Origin: Mermis nigrescens
Lineage: Eukaryota > Nematoda > Enoplea > Mermithida > Mermithidae
Direction: 5' to 3'
NCBI GenBank assembly: GCA_036768485.1
Contig: JAVLUZ010000154.1
Coordinates: 2,438,529 to 2,502,528 of the forward strand
DNA length: 64,000 nucleotides
Part shown: piece by piece, positions 9,288-21,184 of the stretch
Numbering within the stretch: position 1 is the first letter of the stretch
How the letters are laid out: every line of letters begins with the position of its first letter
Program-made: the position numbers and the translations under genes
Notes under the pieces: model-generated
Database searches by the model: none
What the model saw: the letters and a program-made list of their open reading frames with translations, nothing else
What the model was told of the DNA's origin: nothing

Positions 9288-12042
9288 TAGTGATCGACCG
9301 GGGCGACTTTTTTGGCCGGGGCCGGGGCGGTACCGGGGCTGGAAAAAATCCCGGCCCCGGCCGGGGCTGGCCGGGGTGAGACAAGGAAAATATTATTGCA
9401 TGACACATACTTGGGGTGGGCATAGGAAAAGAAATAATGAGCGACTGCTCCATTCAGTAGTAAATGGCAAGCGCAAAGTTAGGTGCGCCTTTTCATATCA
9501 AGTTGTATTACTATTTATGTCACAAGAAACAAATTTAGTCCAGTTTTTCATTGTCTGAATCATCAATAAAGCCTATGTCGCTGCTATTAGCACCTCTATA
9601 TCATTTGAATCTTCGCTACTGCTACTGCTGCTGTAGCGATTGGATGTAATAGGTATTGGATGTAATAAATGAGACATCACATATTCCCATGAGAAGGGAG
9701 GGGTATTACCCCCCTCATGGTCCAAGACACAAGTCACTATCAGACGATTTTTGGTGAAAACCTTTTGAATTTTTTTGAACTTAATTTTTTAGTAGGGCAA
9801 AAGTGTACCTACCTAAGTGTTAGAATTTCACGAAGTGATACATTATTTTAGAATGTGAGCTAGAGTAAATAGATAAACTATCACTATAAAACATGCATGT
9901 AATCGCTTAAAATTTTATGAGGGTCCCTCAGTATACATATAACGGCTAGAAATCTAGGGTAGGGGTCCCTCGCCATTTTTGTAAGGAAGGGGTTAGCGAC
10001 TAGATCAAAAATGGTAAAAACACATAAAAATAGCCAAAAAAGTGCAGGTTTTCGCCAAAAAATGGGGGAGGGTGGTCAAATATTTTCTGACTTTCAAGGA
10101 AGTTCGAGGCTTCAAAGCGTGGGTGGGAGATGCCAAATCCCCTGTCACATGTATATTTCTCGGCCATTTCCAAGGGAAGGGGGTAAGCGGCTCCATTTTT
10201 GCAGCTGCTTACCCCTGAAAATCTTTAAAATGGTAGAATTTGCAATAAGGAATTCTACACCTTTTTACAGTTTTTGTTCTGCGAAAATCTTTGTACATCT
10301 TCAAAGACGGTCCTGAAACGTCTTTGTACATCAGCAAAAATCTTCGCCGAATACAAAAAGACCGTGCTTCTAAATGTGATAATTCGGCCTGAATTTAGTT
10401 GATAATATTAGTTCGGCGCGAAGTGCCGAAATTTGTATGAGCTTTTGATGGAATTCACACATAAAACTCGACTGAGAAAGCTAAAACAAGTTGTACTACA
10501 AAATCAGAAATATTACAAAAATTGTAATATGCGAATTAAATCTTGTAATAAACAACACTGCGCTTAGAATGGGAAAATGGAAAAATGTCAAATATTCAGA
10601 AACCCAAAAACTAGCCAAATACACTACTAAAGGTCGAAAAACTATGTTCTACCACACTGAAATCGTTATGGTACCATATTAAAGTATACAAAAATTTTCA
10701 TGTACAAAACAGTGTTTTTTGTATTCGCCAAAGATTTTTCCCAATGTACGAAGACTTTTCAGGACTATCTTTGTACATGTACAAAGATTTTTGGGAAGAT
10801 AAAAACTGTAAAAAGGTGTAAAATTCCAAAAATTTTCCGGCGCTTCGCTCCGATATGAAAAATTGTCTGTCCTATATATTTTAAAATGGCAAAATTTGTA
10901 TTTAGAATGGAAAAATGTCAAATTTTTAGGCGCTTCGCGCCGTTTTGAGACAATTTTAGTAATTTTTGGCGTTAGAAACCTAGAAATTAGCTAAAATATA
11001 CAATCAAAAGTCAAAATACCCTGTTTTACCACACTAAAATCGCTACTGTACCATATTATAGTAACCAAAAATTTGTGTGTACAAAATGTACAAAGACTTT
11101 TGGGTACCATCTTTGTACATGCACAAACGGACCGTGTACAAAAAAAACACTGGTACAAAATGTACAAAGACTTTTGGGTACCATCTTTGTTCATGTATAT
11201 ACAAAGGTACGTTGTACAAAAAAACACTGTCACATACTGATAGTAGGTATGCGAAAATGTGTATGTTTAAAAATATATTTGAATAATATTGCTACAAAAA
11301 TTTGTTAGCTCATCATACAAAAACCTTTTCGGAGATCTTTGTACAAGCACAAGAAGCTCGTACATTAAAATAGAGTCGGCTAATAATAGTCCACCACTTA
11401 ATTTGCTGGTCCTTTAATTTGGGATTTTACCCCTCCCTGAACTCTGGACCTCAGGAAACTATAGGAGACATATTTAGTTTATCAGATTCTGCAATTTTAC
11501 GCAATTCTGCAGCGTAGTTTATATTCGCCTATAAGTAATCTCCGTCCTAATAACTGTTACACAAGAAACGCGTTTTAAAGCACGCGGTTCCCATTCAATT
11601 AAATGTAAAAGTGTTTTTTGTAAAAATAGGTTGTTGAAAACATACAATTCAACTAGAAATAGAACGTATTTGTCAACTCTAAATCTTTTAGCCATAGCCA
11701 TGAATGAATGAGTTAAAAGTAGCATTTAGTTTAAGTAAGTTAAGTAGAGGAATCGAAAACATGCAGATTTTCCAGAACATTTATTCAGTAAAAGCTCATT
11801 TATACACAGTAGCAAAGTTATAACAAGGATTAAGTAAGTATACATATGGTCTAATCAGTACAGCTCTCAAAATTAACACTTGCTCATTGATAAATAAGTG
11901 CCAGTATCAAAGCCTGCACAAAATACGAATTACACTAAATTTTTCCCAGCCCCGGCCATTTTTTGACCTTGCCCCGGCCGGGGCCGGGATGCTTAAAAAT
12001 GGCCGGGGATTGCCGGGGCCGGGGCGCCCCGGTCGATCACTA
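9288..12042. mobile_element. Element K1: CCGGGG-ended hAT-like, 2.75 kb
   Basis: TIR TAGTGATCGACCGGGGCG with the matching inverse at the right end. A perfect 8-bp TSD GAAGTTAT lies at 9280-9287 and 12043-12050. Subterminal arrays of CCGGGGCC stand out as very GC-rich in AT-rich DNA. The interior has no long ORF. It contains a core shared with element I and fragments of family A (10262-10365, 10710-11233). Confidence 0.85.
10710..11233 (+). mobile_element. Family A copy nested in K1
   Basis: Begins CAGTGTTTTTTGTATTCG and ends ACAAAAAAACACTG. It contains the diagnostic hairpin near 10931 and several TTTGTACATG/TGTACAAAG palindrome halves. No TSD is visible; it appears inserted in an older A fragment. 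Confidence 0.6.
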
Positions 12043-12720
12043 GAAGTTATGAAAAATTTTTTTGAGAGAAAACGAGACGGTTTAGTCATATTTGACATGA
12101 GGAGAGTTCCCCAAATTTTTCCCACATTTCAAATTTTGGTTAACATTTTCGGATTCTAAAAACGCTCAAAAATTGAGTGCTTATGTTGAAAGACTAATGT
12201 TTTTTTGCTAAATTTCGTCATTTGTGATTTTTGGAAAGTACCGAATATCGACAAAAAAAAACCATGCAGATGATTAAAAGTAGACTCTAGCGCGGAAAAG
12301 AAGCCGGAAGTCTCTTGCGAAATTAGTGAGAATACAATGTAGTTTCTGGACTACATTTTTGGCACTTAGGTAGAGTTTAAGAAATACAGAAAATTTTTCA
12401 GAATTTTGCCAGAATTATTAAATTATGGGTAAATCCTGCGTGCTTATCACGAATATGCTAGTGGTTATCATAAAAACGATTATTCCGGGTTTCGAAAAAA
12501 TTTATTTTTCTTCGTAAATCATGAAAGTGTGGGAAATTGATGTCGCTGATCGCGGAAATAATGGTGAAAATAATTATTGGATTGTTGTTACCAACGTCTT
12601 TGGCTTAGGCTTAGTTATATGCATTCACATTGATGCCAGCGCATGGGCTGAGCCTGAGATAAATTTATGCCTTCGGCTTAGCCCATGTCTGGCCAGGGTT
12701 GGAAAAAACGGCTAAAGTTT

Positions 12721-13692
12721 CTAATATGGTTTTGTCTCCGATTTTCCTAAAAATTATTTTTTCTGATAGATTTGAGGACGCTGAGTCCAGAAATGAAAAG
12801 CGTTAAGGGGGCTGACGAATATTTGTGGAGATAGAGCCCTTCAAACTTGCAAAAAACGTGATTATTTCGATTTTCTTAGGGCTCTATCTCCACAAATATT
12901 CGTCACCCCCTAAACGCTTTTGTTTTCTGGACTCAGCATTGTCGAATCTATCAGAAAAAATTATTTCTAGGAGAATCGGTGACAAAAAATTAAAAAAAGA
13001 ATGCAAAAAAAATCTGCTAAACCCAATTTTTAACATTTCTACATTACAGTTCTGACGTTAACAAAGCGTGAAAACACTATTTTCGGGAAAATTGAGAAAA
13101 ATTATATTAGATAAAATTTGGTGATTAGATCCATGCGAGCTACCCACAACTCACCAGCTTGCTTATACGAACATCTTAGGCTTAGGCTTAGAAAGTGTAT
13201 TCACATTGGTGCCAGCTGATGGTCTAAGCCTGAGACAATTTTTGCCCCAATTGTGCCTTAGGCTTAGACCAGCTGGCACCAATTTGATATGCACGGCAAG
13301 TCTAAAATAATAACCGTGATGAATCGATTACACCCTGCTTCGGCTTTGTTAACGTCAGAACTGTAATGCAGAAATGTTAAAAATTGGGTTTAGCAGAATT
13401 TTTTTTTGCATAATTTTTTTTTCAAAAAATTTTTCGTCACCGATTCTCCTAAAAATAATTTTTTCTGATAGATTCAAGGTTGCTGAGTCCAGAAAAGAAA
13501 GCGTTTAGGCGGTTGACGAACATTTGTGGAGATAGAGCCCTTAGAAGATTGAAATAATCACGTTTTTTGCAAGTTTGAAGGGCTCATTCTCCACAAATAT
13601 TCGTCAGCCCCCAAACGGTTTTTTTCTGGACTCAGCGTCCTCAATCTATCAGAAAAAGTATTTTTAGGAGAATCGAGACAAAACCATATTAG
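12721..13692. mobile_element. Fold-back element E nested in D
   Basis: Starts CTAATATGGTTTTGTC and ends with the inverse. Arms of about 345 bp (12721-13070 and 13345-13692) surround a 270-bp centre that contains a TTAGGCTTAGGCTTAG repeat. Each arm itself contains an inverted pair around GAGATAGAGCCCTT. Confidence 0.75.
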
Positions 13693-14088
13693 AAAAAAAT
13701 TCCGAAAAAACCAAAGTTTGATAATTTCCGATATTTTGGTTTTTTGGTTTTTATGGTTTTTTATGGTTTTTTAATGGTTTTTTATGGTTTTTTATGGTTT
13801 TTTAATGGTTAAATTTTGGTTTTTATATCTTAGTCGTGAGTATAACTGTTTAAATGCTTGATTATGATTAAAAACCACTAAATTAAAGAACAGGCATGAG
13901 TTGCCTAACCAATTATTCAGGAAAAATAACAAAAGTGAACAATTTCAAATTTATTCAGTAGAATGAACGGCAACATTAAGAATCATTTTCTTCTTGTTCA
14001 TTTTCATTGCTAGAAATATCTAGGATCGTTCCTTCGAGATTGGTTGATATTGCTTTTCACAAATACCAGCTTTTTGACAGTGTCGGGT

Positions 14089-16479
14089 GCTACAGTACGC
14101 GCCTTGAATTTTGCATGCGCAGTCTCCATTAACTTTTGTTGCAGTCGGATTTTAGCGAGCGGACCTCAGTGGCCATTAGTGGGCCGCTGTTAAGCACTTG
14201 CAGCCGATTGACGGACTGCTTTCGAACTACTGCGGCCGTTCGTGGACTGCAGTGGCCGTTGGATGCTGACTGCAGTTACTTTACTGTAAGTACGGAAACA
14301 TGTATAGTATCACTGCTTGCATATTGCGTTATTTGTTGCACAAACGGGAAAAAAATTTTCTCAACCTGCTTTGATTTTTCGCATGCGTGCGTTTCAGAAG
14401 TGTGTGCGTGCTGCATGTCCAGTCCGAGAAAAAAGGTAAAAATAGATTGGAATTTTCGTGCATATCATTATAATTCTCGTTTCCTCCATTGGAATCTCAT
14501 CTAAGAGATAATGGGCATAAAAATGAAAGAGAATAGTATTTCCTGTGTGCGATCGATTGCATATTGCTCTGCAGCAAAAGAGCATTTTAAAATTAATTTC
14601 AGGCTGAGAGCTTTCCGCGTTTTAGAACAAATTCATGGTTAATAAAGAGCAAAAGATTTAAGAATCATATAGGCCCGAAATTTATTTTGCCATTAGTTAT
14701 ATGATTTTAAAAAGCGCATCATTTCGAGTAAATCCAAATTAGCAATAAAATCAAAGCAAATTGCTCTTATCTTTTGGAGGAAAAGGTTTTTCAAGAGGGT
14801 ATTTTCCTTCTTCTACAAACCATATTTCACTCTTATATTGCAAAATTGGGAAGAGAGAATGAATAGTGACTATAAGGTCTAAGCTGAATATAAAATTTAA
14901 CAAAATAGTGAAACACAGATGACAAATAGTTTTGTAAATTAATTGTACATCATAAAATTTTTGTTAAAATAAACTAAACAATAAATATCGTAATGCCTTT
15001 AAAATACAAAATTGATAAAAAGCTCCTGATTATCCGCTTTCCAAGATATTTTGTATCTTCGCTTTTTTCATTTATTTATATACAATATGTACATCAATAA
15101 TATATTCAGTTCAGAAGTGAAATACATCATATAATGTCTGTCTCCTCAGGCAAGCATATACTTCAAAAAATATTGCCCGTTCTATTATTTCGTGCAAATT
15201 TTATTCTGACCACCCAACTTCATTCGCAATTTTTCTTGTTCAATTCAAGTACTAAGTATTTTATATGCGTATCTACCATTTTGTATTTATTCTATTCAGT
15301 GGACATACACCTACACACACATGTATTCAACGCAAAGCTTGAAAACACGACAACAAATTTTTACCTCCTGATATTTTAATACACAAGCTCGAAAAGATTT
15401 TGCTCGCATTCCCTGCTCTCTGTTTGACGGAGGACGCATAAATTTTGCTGATCAGATAGCGAATTGGCTGGCGTTTGCAACAGGCTGTGCCTAAAACTTG
15501 AATCTCCTGCGCAAAAAGTGTAGTAATCGAGCGTTCAATTTCGACTTAACTTAAGTGGGAATAAATCGAAATATTGCAACCAAAATAACTCAGCGCACTA
15601 TGCATGATGTACAATTAATTTGCAAAACTATTTGTCATCTGTATTTCACTATTTTGTTAAATTTTATATTTATGTAGCTTAGACCTTACAGTTACTATTT
15701 CACTATTCATTCTCTCTTCCCAATTTCGCAATATAAGAGTGAAAAATATGGTTTGTATAAGAAGGAAAATACCCTTTTGAAAACCCTTTTCCTCCAAAAG
15801 ATGAGAGCATTTGCTTTGATTTTATTGCTAATTTTGATTTAGTCGAAAAGATGCGCTCTTTAAAATCATATAACTAATGGCGAAAGAAATTTCGGGTTTA
15901 TGATTTTTAAATCTTTTACTCTTTATTGGCCATAAATTTGTATTAAAACGCGGAACGCTCTCAGCCTGAAATTGATTTTAAAATGCTCTTTTGCTGCAGA
16001 GCAATATGCAATCGGTCGCACACAGGAAATACTATTCTCTTTCATTTTTATGCCCATTATCTCTTAGATGAGATTCCAATGGAGGAAACAAGAATTATAA
16101 TGATATGCACGAAAATTCCAATCTATTTTTACCTTTTTTTCTCGGACTGGACATGCAGCACGCACACACTTCTGAAACGCACGCATGCGAAAAATCAAAG
16201 CAGATTGAGAAAATTTTTTCCCGTTTGTGCGACAAATAACGCAATATGCAAGCAGTGATACTATACATGTTTCCGTACTTACAGTAAAGTAACTGCAGTC
16301 AGCATCCAACGGCCACTGCAGTCCACGAACGGCCGCAGTAGTTCGAAAGCAGTCCGTCAATCGGCTGCAAGTGCTTAACAGCGGCCCACTAATGGCCACT
16401 GAGGTCCGCTCGCTAAAATCCGACTGCAACAGAAGTTAATGGAGACTGTGCATGCAAAATTCAAGGCACGTACTGTAGC
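14089..16479. mobile_element. Large fold-back element nested in D
   Basis: Near-perfect inverted arms, about 14089-14952 and 15603-16479, with outer ends GCTACAGTACG and CGTACTGTAGC and a spacer of about 650 bp. Both arms carry the same 120-codon open frame, so those ORFs are a by-product of arm similarity. No TSD was recognised. Confidence 0.8.
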
Positions 16480-17009
16480 TGATTACGCAGCTTTGGTAAC
16501 AACGAAAAACTGGAAAAATTTCAATTTTTTAATGCTATCTTTGGCCGTTTTTAGCCTTTTTGGCATTTGGCCCCCCCAAAATAAGTTGGTCCCCAAAAAT
16601 TGGAGGGTCAGCTACGTGCCTGGATCATCATTAGATTATACGATTATAAGTACGTCTCTCTTACAAAAAAAGTTCAACCAAGATGAAAATAAACTATTTC
16701 ATGCCGTTTATTCCCTAAATAATTAGTCTACTCTATGATAGAGTAAAGAGTACTATTTGCACATGTTTACAAATGATGAAATATGAATCTTGTGACATTT
16801 TTTAACATCGACTTAAAAAAAACCAAAAAAACCAAAAACCAGGCCGATTTTCAAACCATAAAAACCATAAAAAAACAAAAAAATCATGCCCGGCCAACCC
16901 TGTGTCTGGCACCAACCAATCTGAATCCGCAAGCAATTTCTGTCGCCACAAATTGACAAAAAGTTGGCACGTAAATGGTTTATCAACAACTCGTTAACTT
17001 CTTAAAATA

Positions 17010-17440
17010 TTGTGGTGTATCGGATAATGTGTCTGTCTATGGCATGAGAGCAGGGATGGAAAAAAACCAGATTTGAAAATTTCGTATTTTGGGTTTTTTT
17101 GTGGGGTTTTTTTTTGGGTTATTTAAGGGTTTTTTTAATGTTTTTTATAAAAATTCTAGCTCGAGCTATAGATAGTTGAGAATACTTCAACAGCTTCAAG
17201 ACACAAAACAAAACAAGTAAACAACAACTTTATTCAGCTAATACACAAAATTCAACAACAAAATTGGTCATTCACAAGCACAATCCATGCCACATACCCA
17301 TACATATGCATCTGCCTCTTAAATGCTCAGTCAGAGAGGCCTCAGGTTCGATCCCTGCTGAAAGAAACTTTCTAGAAACATGTTTCCGCCAGCAATATTT
17401 GGGTTTTAACTGGTGCTTCTGATGGTTAGAAACCGCTGTT
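17010..17440 (+). mobile_element. Possible tRNA-derived SINE interrupted by D fragment
   Basis: A tRNA-like head (GTATCGGATAATGTGTCTG, TATGGCATGAGAG) is separated by a truncated D-type element (CAGGGATGG at 17052) from a B box-like GGTTCGATCCCTGC (about 17347). The parts are in the order expected of a SINE, but target duplications are unclear. Confidence 0.35.
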
Positions 17441-17528
17441 TAAAGAAGTTTCGAAAAATCACAAATAACGAAATTGTTCTGTTGTTTTCTGCAGGAAGGC
17501 AATCCTACATGTGATTGCGAGACCCAAG

Positions 17529-20500
17529 CATAGCTTTTTTTGTATTCGGCAAAGATTTTTCGCGATGTACAAAGACTTTTGGGGACCGTCTTTGTACATG
17601 TACAAAGATTTTTGGGAAGACAAAAATTGCAAAAAAGGTCTAAAATTCGAAAAAAATTTTGGCGCTTCGCGTTCGCTCCGTTTCAAAACGATTCTTAGTG
17701 ATTTTTGCCCTTAGAGACCAGTGATGGGACCGAGGCCTCGGCCTCGGCCTCGGCCTCGGCAAGCCTCGGCGTTTTTTGGAGCCTCGGCCTCGGCGCCGAG
17801 GGCGAAGCTGAAAAGTGCTGAGGCGCCGAGGGTTAAAATCAAAGTTGAATAAGTTTATATATATCCGTTGAATATTAACTACTTAGAATGCATCTGCAGT
17901 ACACAGGCTATTTTTTACCTATAGACTTTTCTTATGGTTTTAGTCTCGTACCCAGTTACACCAAGTTACATACAGCAAAGTGCCAATTTCCATAGGGGAG
18001 GGGGTGAGGGAGGGTTATTACCCTCCTCTCAGGGTACAGGACTCATGTCACTGTCAGACGATTTTTGGTGAAAACCTTTTGAATATTTTTAACTTAATTT
18101 TTACTATGGCAAAAGTGCAGCTAACTATTAGAATTTCACGAAGTGATACAGTATTTTTGAATATAAGCAAGAGTAAATAAACAAACTATCACTATGAAAC
18201 ATGCATGTAACAGCTCAAAATATTCGGCAGGGGCTCCTCGGCATACATGTAACGGTTAGAAATTTCAGGTAGGGGTCCCTGGCCATTTTTAGAGAGGAGG
18301 GGGATTAGCGACTCTAATTCTATGTCAAAAATGGCAAAAGCACCTAAAAATAGCCAACAAAGCGCAAATTTTCGCCAAAAATTGGAAAGGGTGGGTCAAA
18401 ACTTTCTGATGTTGGAGGGAAGGGTGTTTGGGAGGACGTCCAACCCTGGGTGGGTGGGGAATTTCTCAAAGCCCCTCTGTTACACGTGTGGTTTTCGGCC
18501 ATTTTTATGGGAGAGGGGTAAAGGATCACGAATTTTCGGCCGAAAATCGCAAAAACGCACCTAAAAATGGCCAATAAATGCAGGTTTTGCCAAAAATCAA
18601 TTTCGGCTCGTGCATTTTTTGGAGCCATTTTTATACAATGTTAAAATACTTTCTTGGACAATGTGATATTAATTATATCGTTTTTCAGTATTTTTTTAGG
18701 AAATTTCAAAAAATTTTCGGCGCTTCGCGCAAAATATCGCTAATGTAATGTATTTAGATTGAAGCAGGGGCATTAAAGACTCAAAAATCAATTTTTGTAT
18801 AATCTAGGAATCTTTATGCAGAGTTAAATATCTTTTGTATCTATTCATACTGTTTTTAAAAATTTTATGCAAAATAAGTACTATTTAATAACTTTGCACT
18901 TTTTTGCCGTTCAAAGATAAAATTGACTAATTTATCCTGATGTTGCATTGAATTTCTAAGCACAGTAGTGCTTACTACAAGATCTAATTGGCATATTACA
19001 ATATCTGTAATATTTCTGATTTTGCAGTACAAGTTGTTTTAGCTATCTCAGACGAGTTTTATGAGTAAATTTCTTCAAAAGCTCATGAACTAATATTATC
19101 AACTAAATTCAGGCCGAATTATCACATTTAGGGCCACGATTTTTGTATTCGGCAAAGATTTTTCATAATGAGACTCACACTCTCCCATAGGGGGTGAGGG
19201 GGGGTATTATCCCCACCTCAGGGTCCGAGACTTGAATCACTGTCAGACGATTTTGAGCTATCAAACATTTTCTGCAATGATTTTCGGGTACAAAAGCAAC
19301 CAATATGTTGAAAATTTTTCGGCGCTTCGCGCCGACTAGTACATTTCTGTTTTGTCTTACCATAAAATACCTAGGATGAAGTTAAAATCATCCAAAAAGT
19401 CAATATTTTCGATGAATTCTTATATTTTTACTTACATGAGTGACGAAACTAGTCAGAATGGGATGAAAAGTAGTGAAAAATGCAGTTCTTAACATTAAAA
19501 AATGCTATATAGGATGTTTTAGCCATTTTTCGTATTTGACCAGCAAAAAAGGCTAGGACTTTAAATTTAGTGGTCTCAAATTTTGGGATTTCACCCCTCC
19601 CCGAACTTTTGACCTTGGGGAAACTATGATGAGACTTTTCAGGACCGTCTTTGTACATGCACAAAGATTTTTGGAGAGACAAAAACTGTAAAAAGGTGTA
19701 AAATTCCCGAAAATTTTCGGCGCATCAGTAATTGTCTGTCCTATATATCTTTAAAATAGTAGAATTTGCATTCAGAATGGAAAAATGTCAAATATTCAGA
19801 AACCCGGGAATTAGCTAAGATACACTACCAAAGGTCGAAAAACCCTGTTTTACCAGACTAAATCGCTACTGTACCATACTATAATAATACACAAAAATTT
19901 GCATGTACAAAATGTTCAAAGACTTATGGATACCATCTTTGTACACGTAAAAAGGTATCTTGCAGAAAAAACACTGTTTAGGACTGCATACCGGTTGCAG
20001 GTCACACACTGGCAGTATGTAAGAATGTGTATCTTTAAAAATATATCAATATAAAATATCTACAAAAATTTGTTCGCTCATACAAAGACACTACTTAATT
20101 TACTGGTCCCCATTTTGAGTTTCACCCTTCCCTCAACTCTGGACCTTGGGAAACTATGATCGGAAAGTACAGTGCAGTTTCCATCATATTACCTGCCACA
20201 CCAGAATTAGATGACTGAAAAAGCGTGTTTAAATATGCATTACTGCAAAAGCGAGCACAACAATGGCTACAGTTCTGTCTTTACTTAGTTTATTTCGTTT
20301 GTTCGTTTATTTCTTTGACACTGTTTTCTTATTTATAGTAATAAAAGTTTTTAAGTGCTTGTTCAGCCATATTTTTTATTAACTTTTCCAAGTCTTCAAC
20401 GGCAACTTGTTAAATTAAGTATGCTTCCATGATGCTGACTTCATTCAATAAATCCTTCACACATTTAATCTACTATTATTGAAAATAAGAATGAATTGTT

Positions 20501-21182
20501 TGACATTCGATGAAGTGCTTAATATTACGATTATTCTCTAGCTCATGTGCATACAAAATATTCTAAGAGTACTATTTATGGGTATAGGTATACAAGCTTG
20601 ACCCTCGGCATTACCCTCGGCCTCGGCCGAGGCAAGGATTTTAAGTCGCCTCGGCCTCGGCCGAGGCCGAGGGTCCAAAAGTACCCTCGGTCCGATCACT
20701 GTTAGAGACCCATAAATTAGCTAAAACACACTAGAACTCTGTTTTTACCACACTAAAAACGCTGCTGTACCATATTATAGTACCCAAAAATTTTGTGTAT
20801 ACAAAATGTACAAAAGATGTTCAGGAAGACAATAACTGTAAAAAGGTGTAAAATTCACAAAATTTTCGGCGCTTTGCGCCAAAATGAGTAATTGTTTGTC
20901 CTATATATCTTTAAAATGGCAGAATTTGCATTTAGAATGGAAAAATGTCAACATTTTTCGGCGCTTCGCATCGTTTTCAGATAATTTTTAGTAATTTTTG
21001 GTGTCAGAAACCCAGAAATTAGCTAAAATACACTACCAAAGGTCGAAAACCCTGTTTTACCACACTAAAATCGCTACTGTACTATATTATAGTACACAAA
21101 AATTTGCATGTACAAAATGTACAAAGACTTTTGGGGACCATCTTTGTACATGTACAAACGGACCTTGTACAAAAAAACACTG
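17529..21182 (+). mobile_element. Family A element A1, split by element I
   Basis: Perfect 8-bp TSD GACCCAAG (17521-17528, 21183-21190). The left part (17529-17718) has TTTTTTTGTATTCGGC and TTTGTACATGTACAAAG; the right part (20702-21182) ends ACAAAAAAACACTG. Removing the insertion at 17719-20701 plus one TSD restores a typical copy of about 660 bp. Confidence 0.85.
17719..20701. mobile_element. Element I: GGCCTC-ended hAT-like, nested in A1
   Basis: TIR CAGTGATSGGACCGAGG at both ends. Perfect 8-bp TSD TTAGAGAC (17711-17718, 20702-20709). Subterminal (GGCCTC)n arrays at 17733-17825 and 20605-20670. The interior resembles K1 and carries fragments of family A with its hairpin. No ORF of interest. 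Confidence 0.85.
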
Positions 21183-21184
21183 GA

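Larger units (their letters stand above)
12694..16902. mobile_element. Element D: CAGGGTTGG-ended hAT-like, 4.2 kb composite
   Basis: Ends CAGGGTTGGAAAAAACGG and CGGCCAACCCTG, with a perfect 8-bp TSD TGTCTGGC (12686-12693, 16903-16910). Subterminal arrays of TTTTTATGGTT (13730-13815) and the inverse (16815-16885) flank the inside. Two fold-back elements are nested (12721-13692, 14089-16479). No transposase ORF. A truncated second copy starts at 17052 (CAGGGATGGAAAAAAACC). Confidence 0.8.

Noticed and set aside
14136..14504. A 122-codon ORF repeated in inverse orientation at 16064-16429
   Set aside because: The two ORFs are the two arms of the same fold-back element; the peptide matches no family known to me and has no supporting signals.
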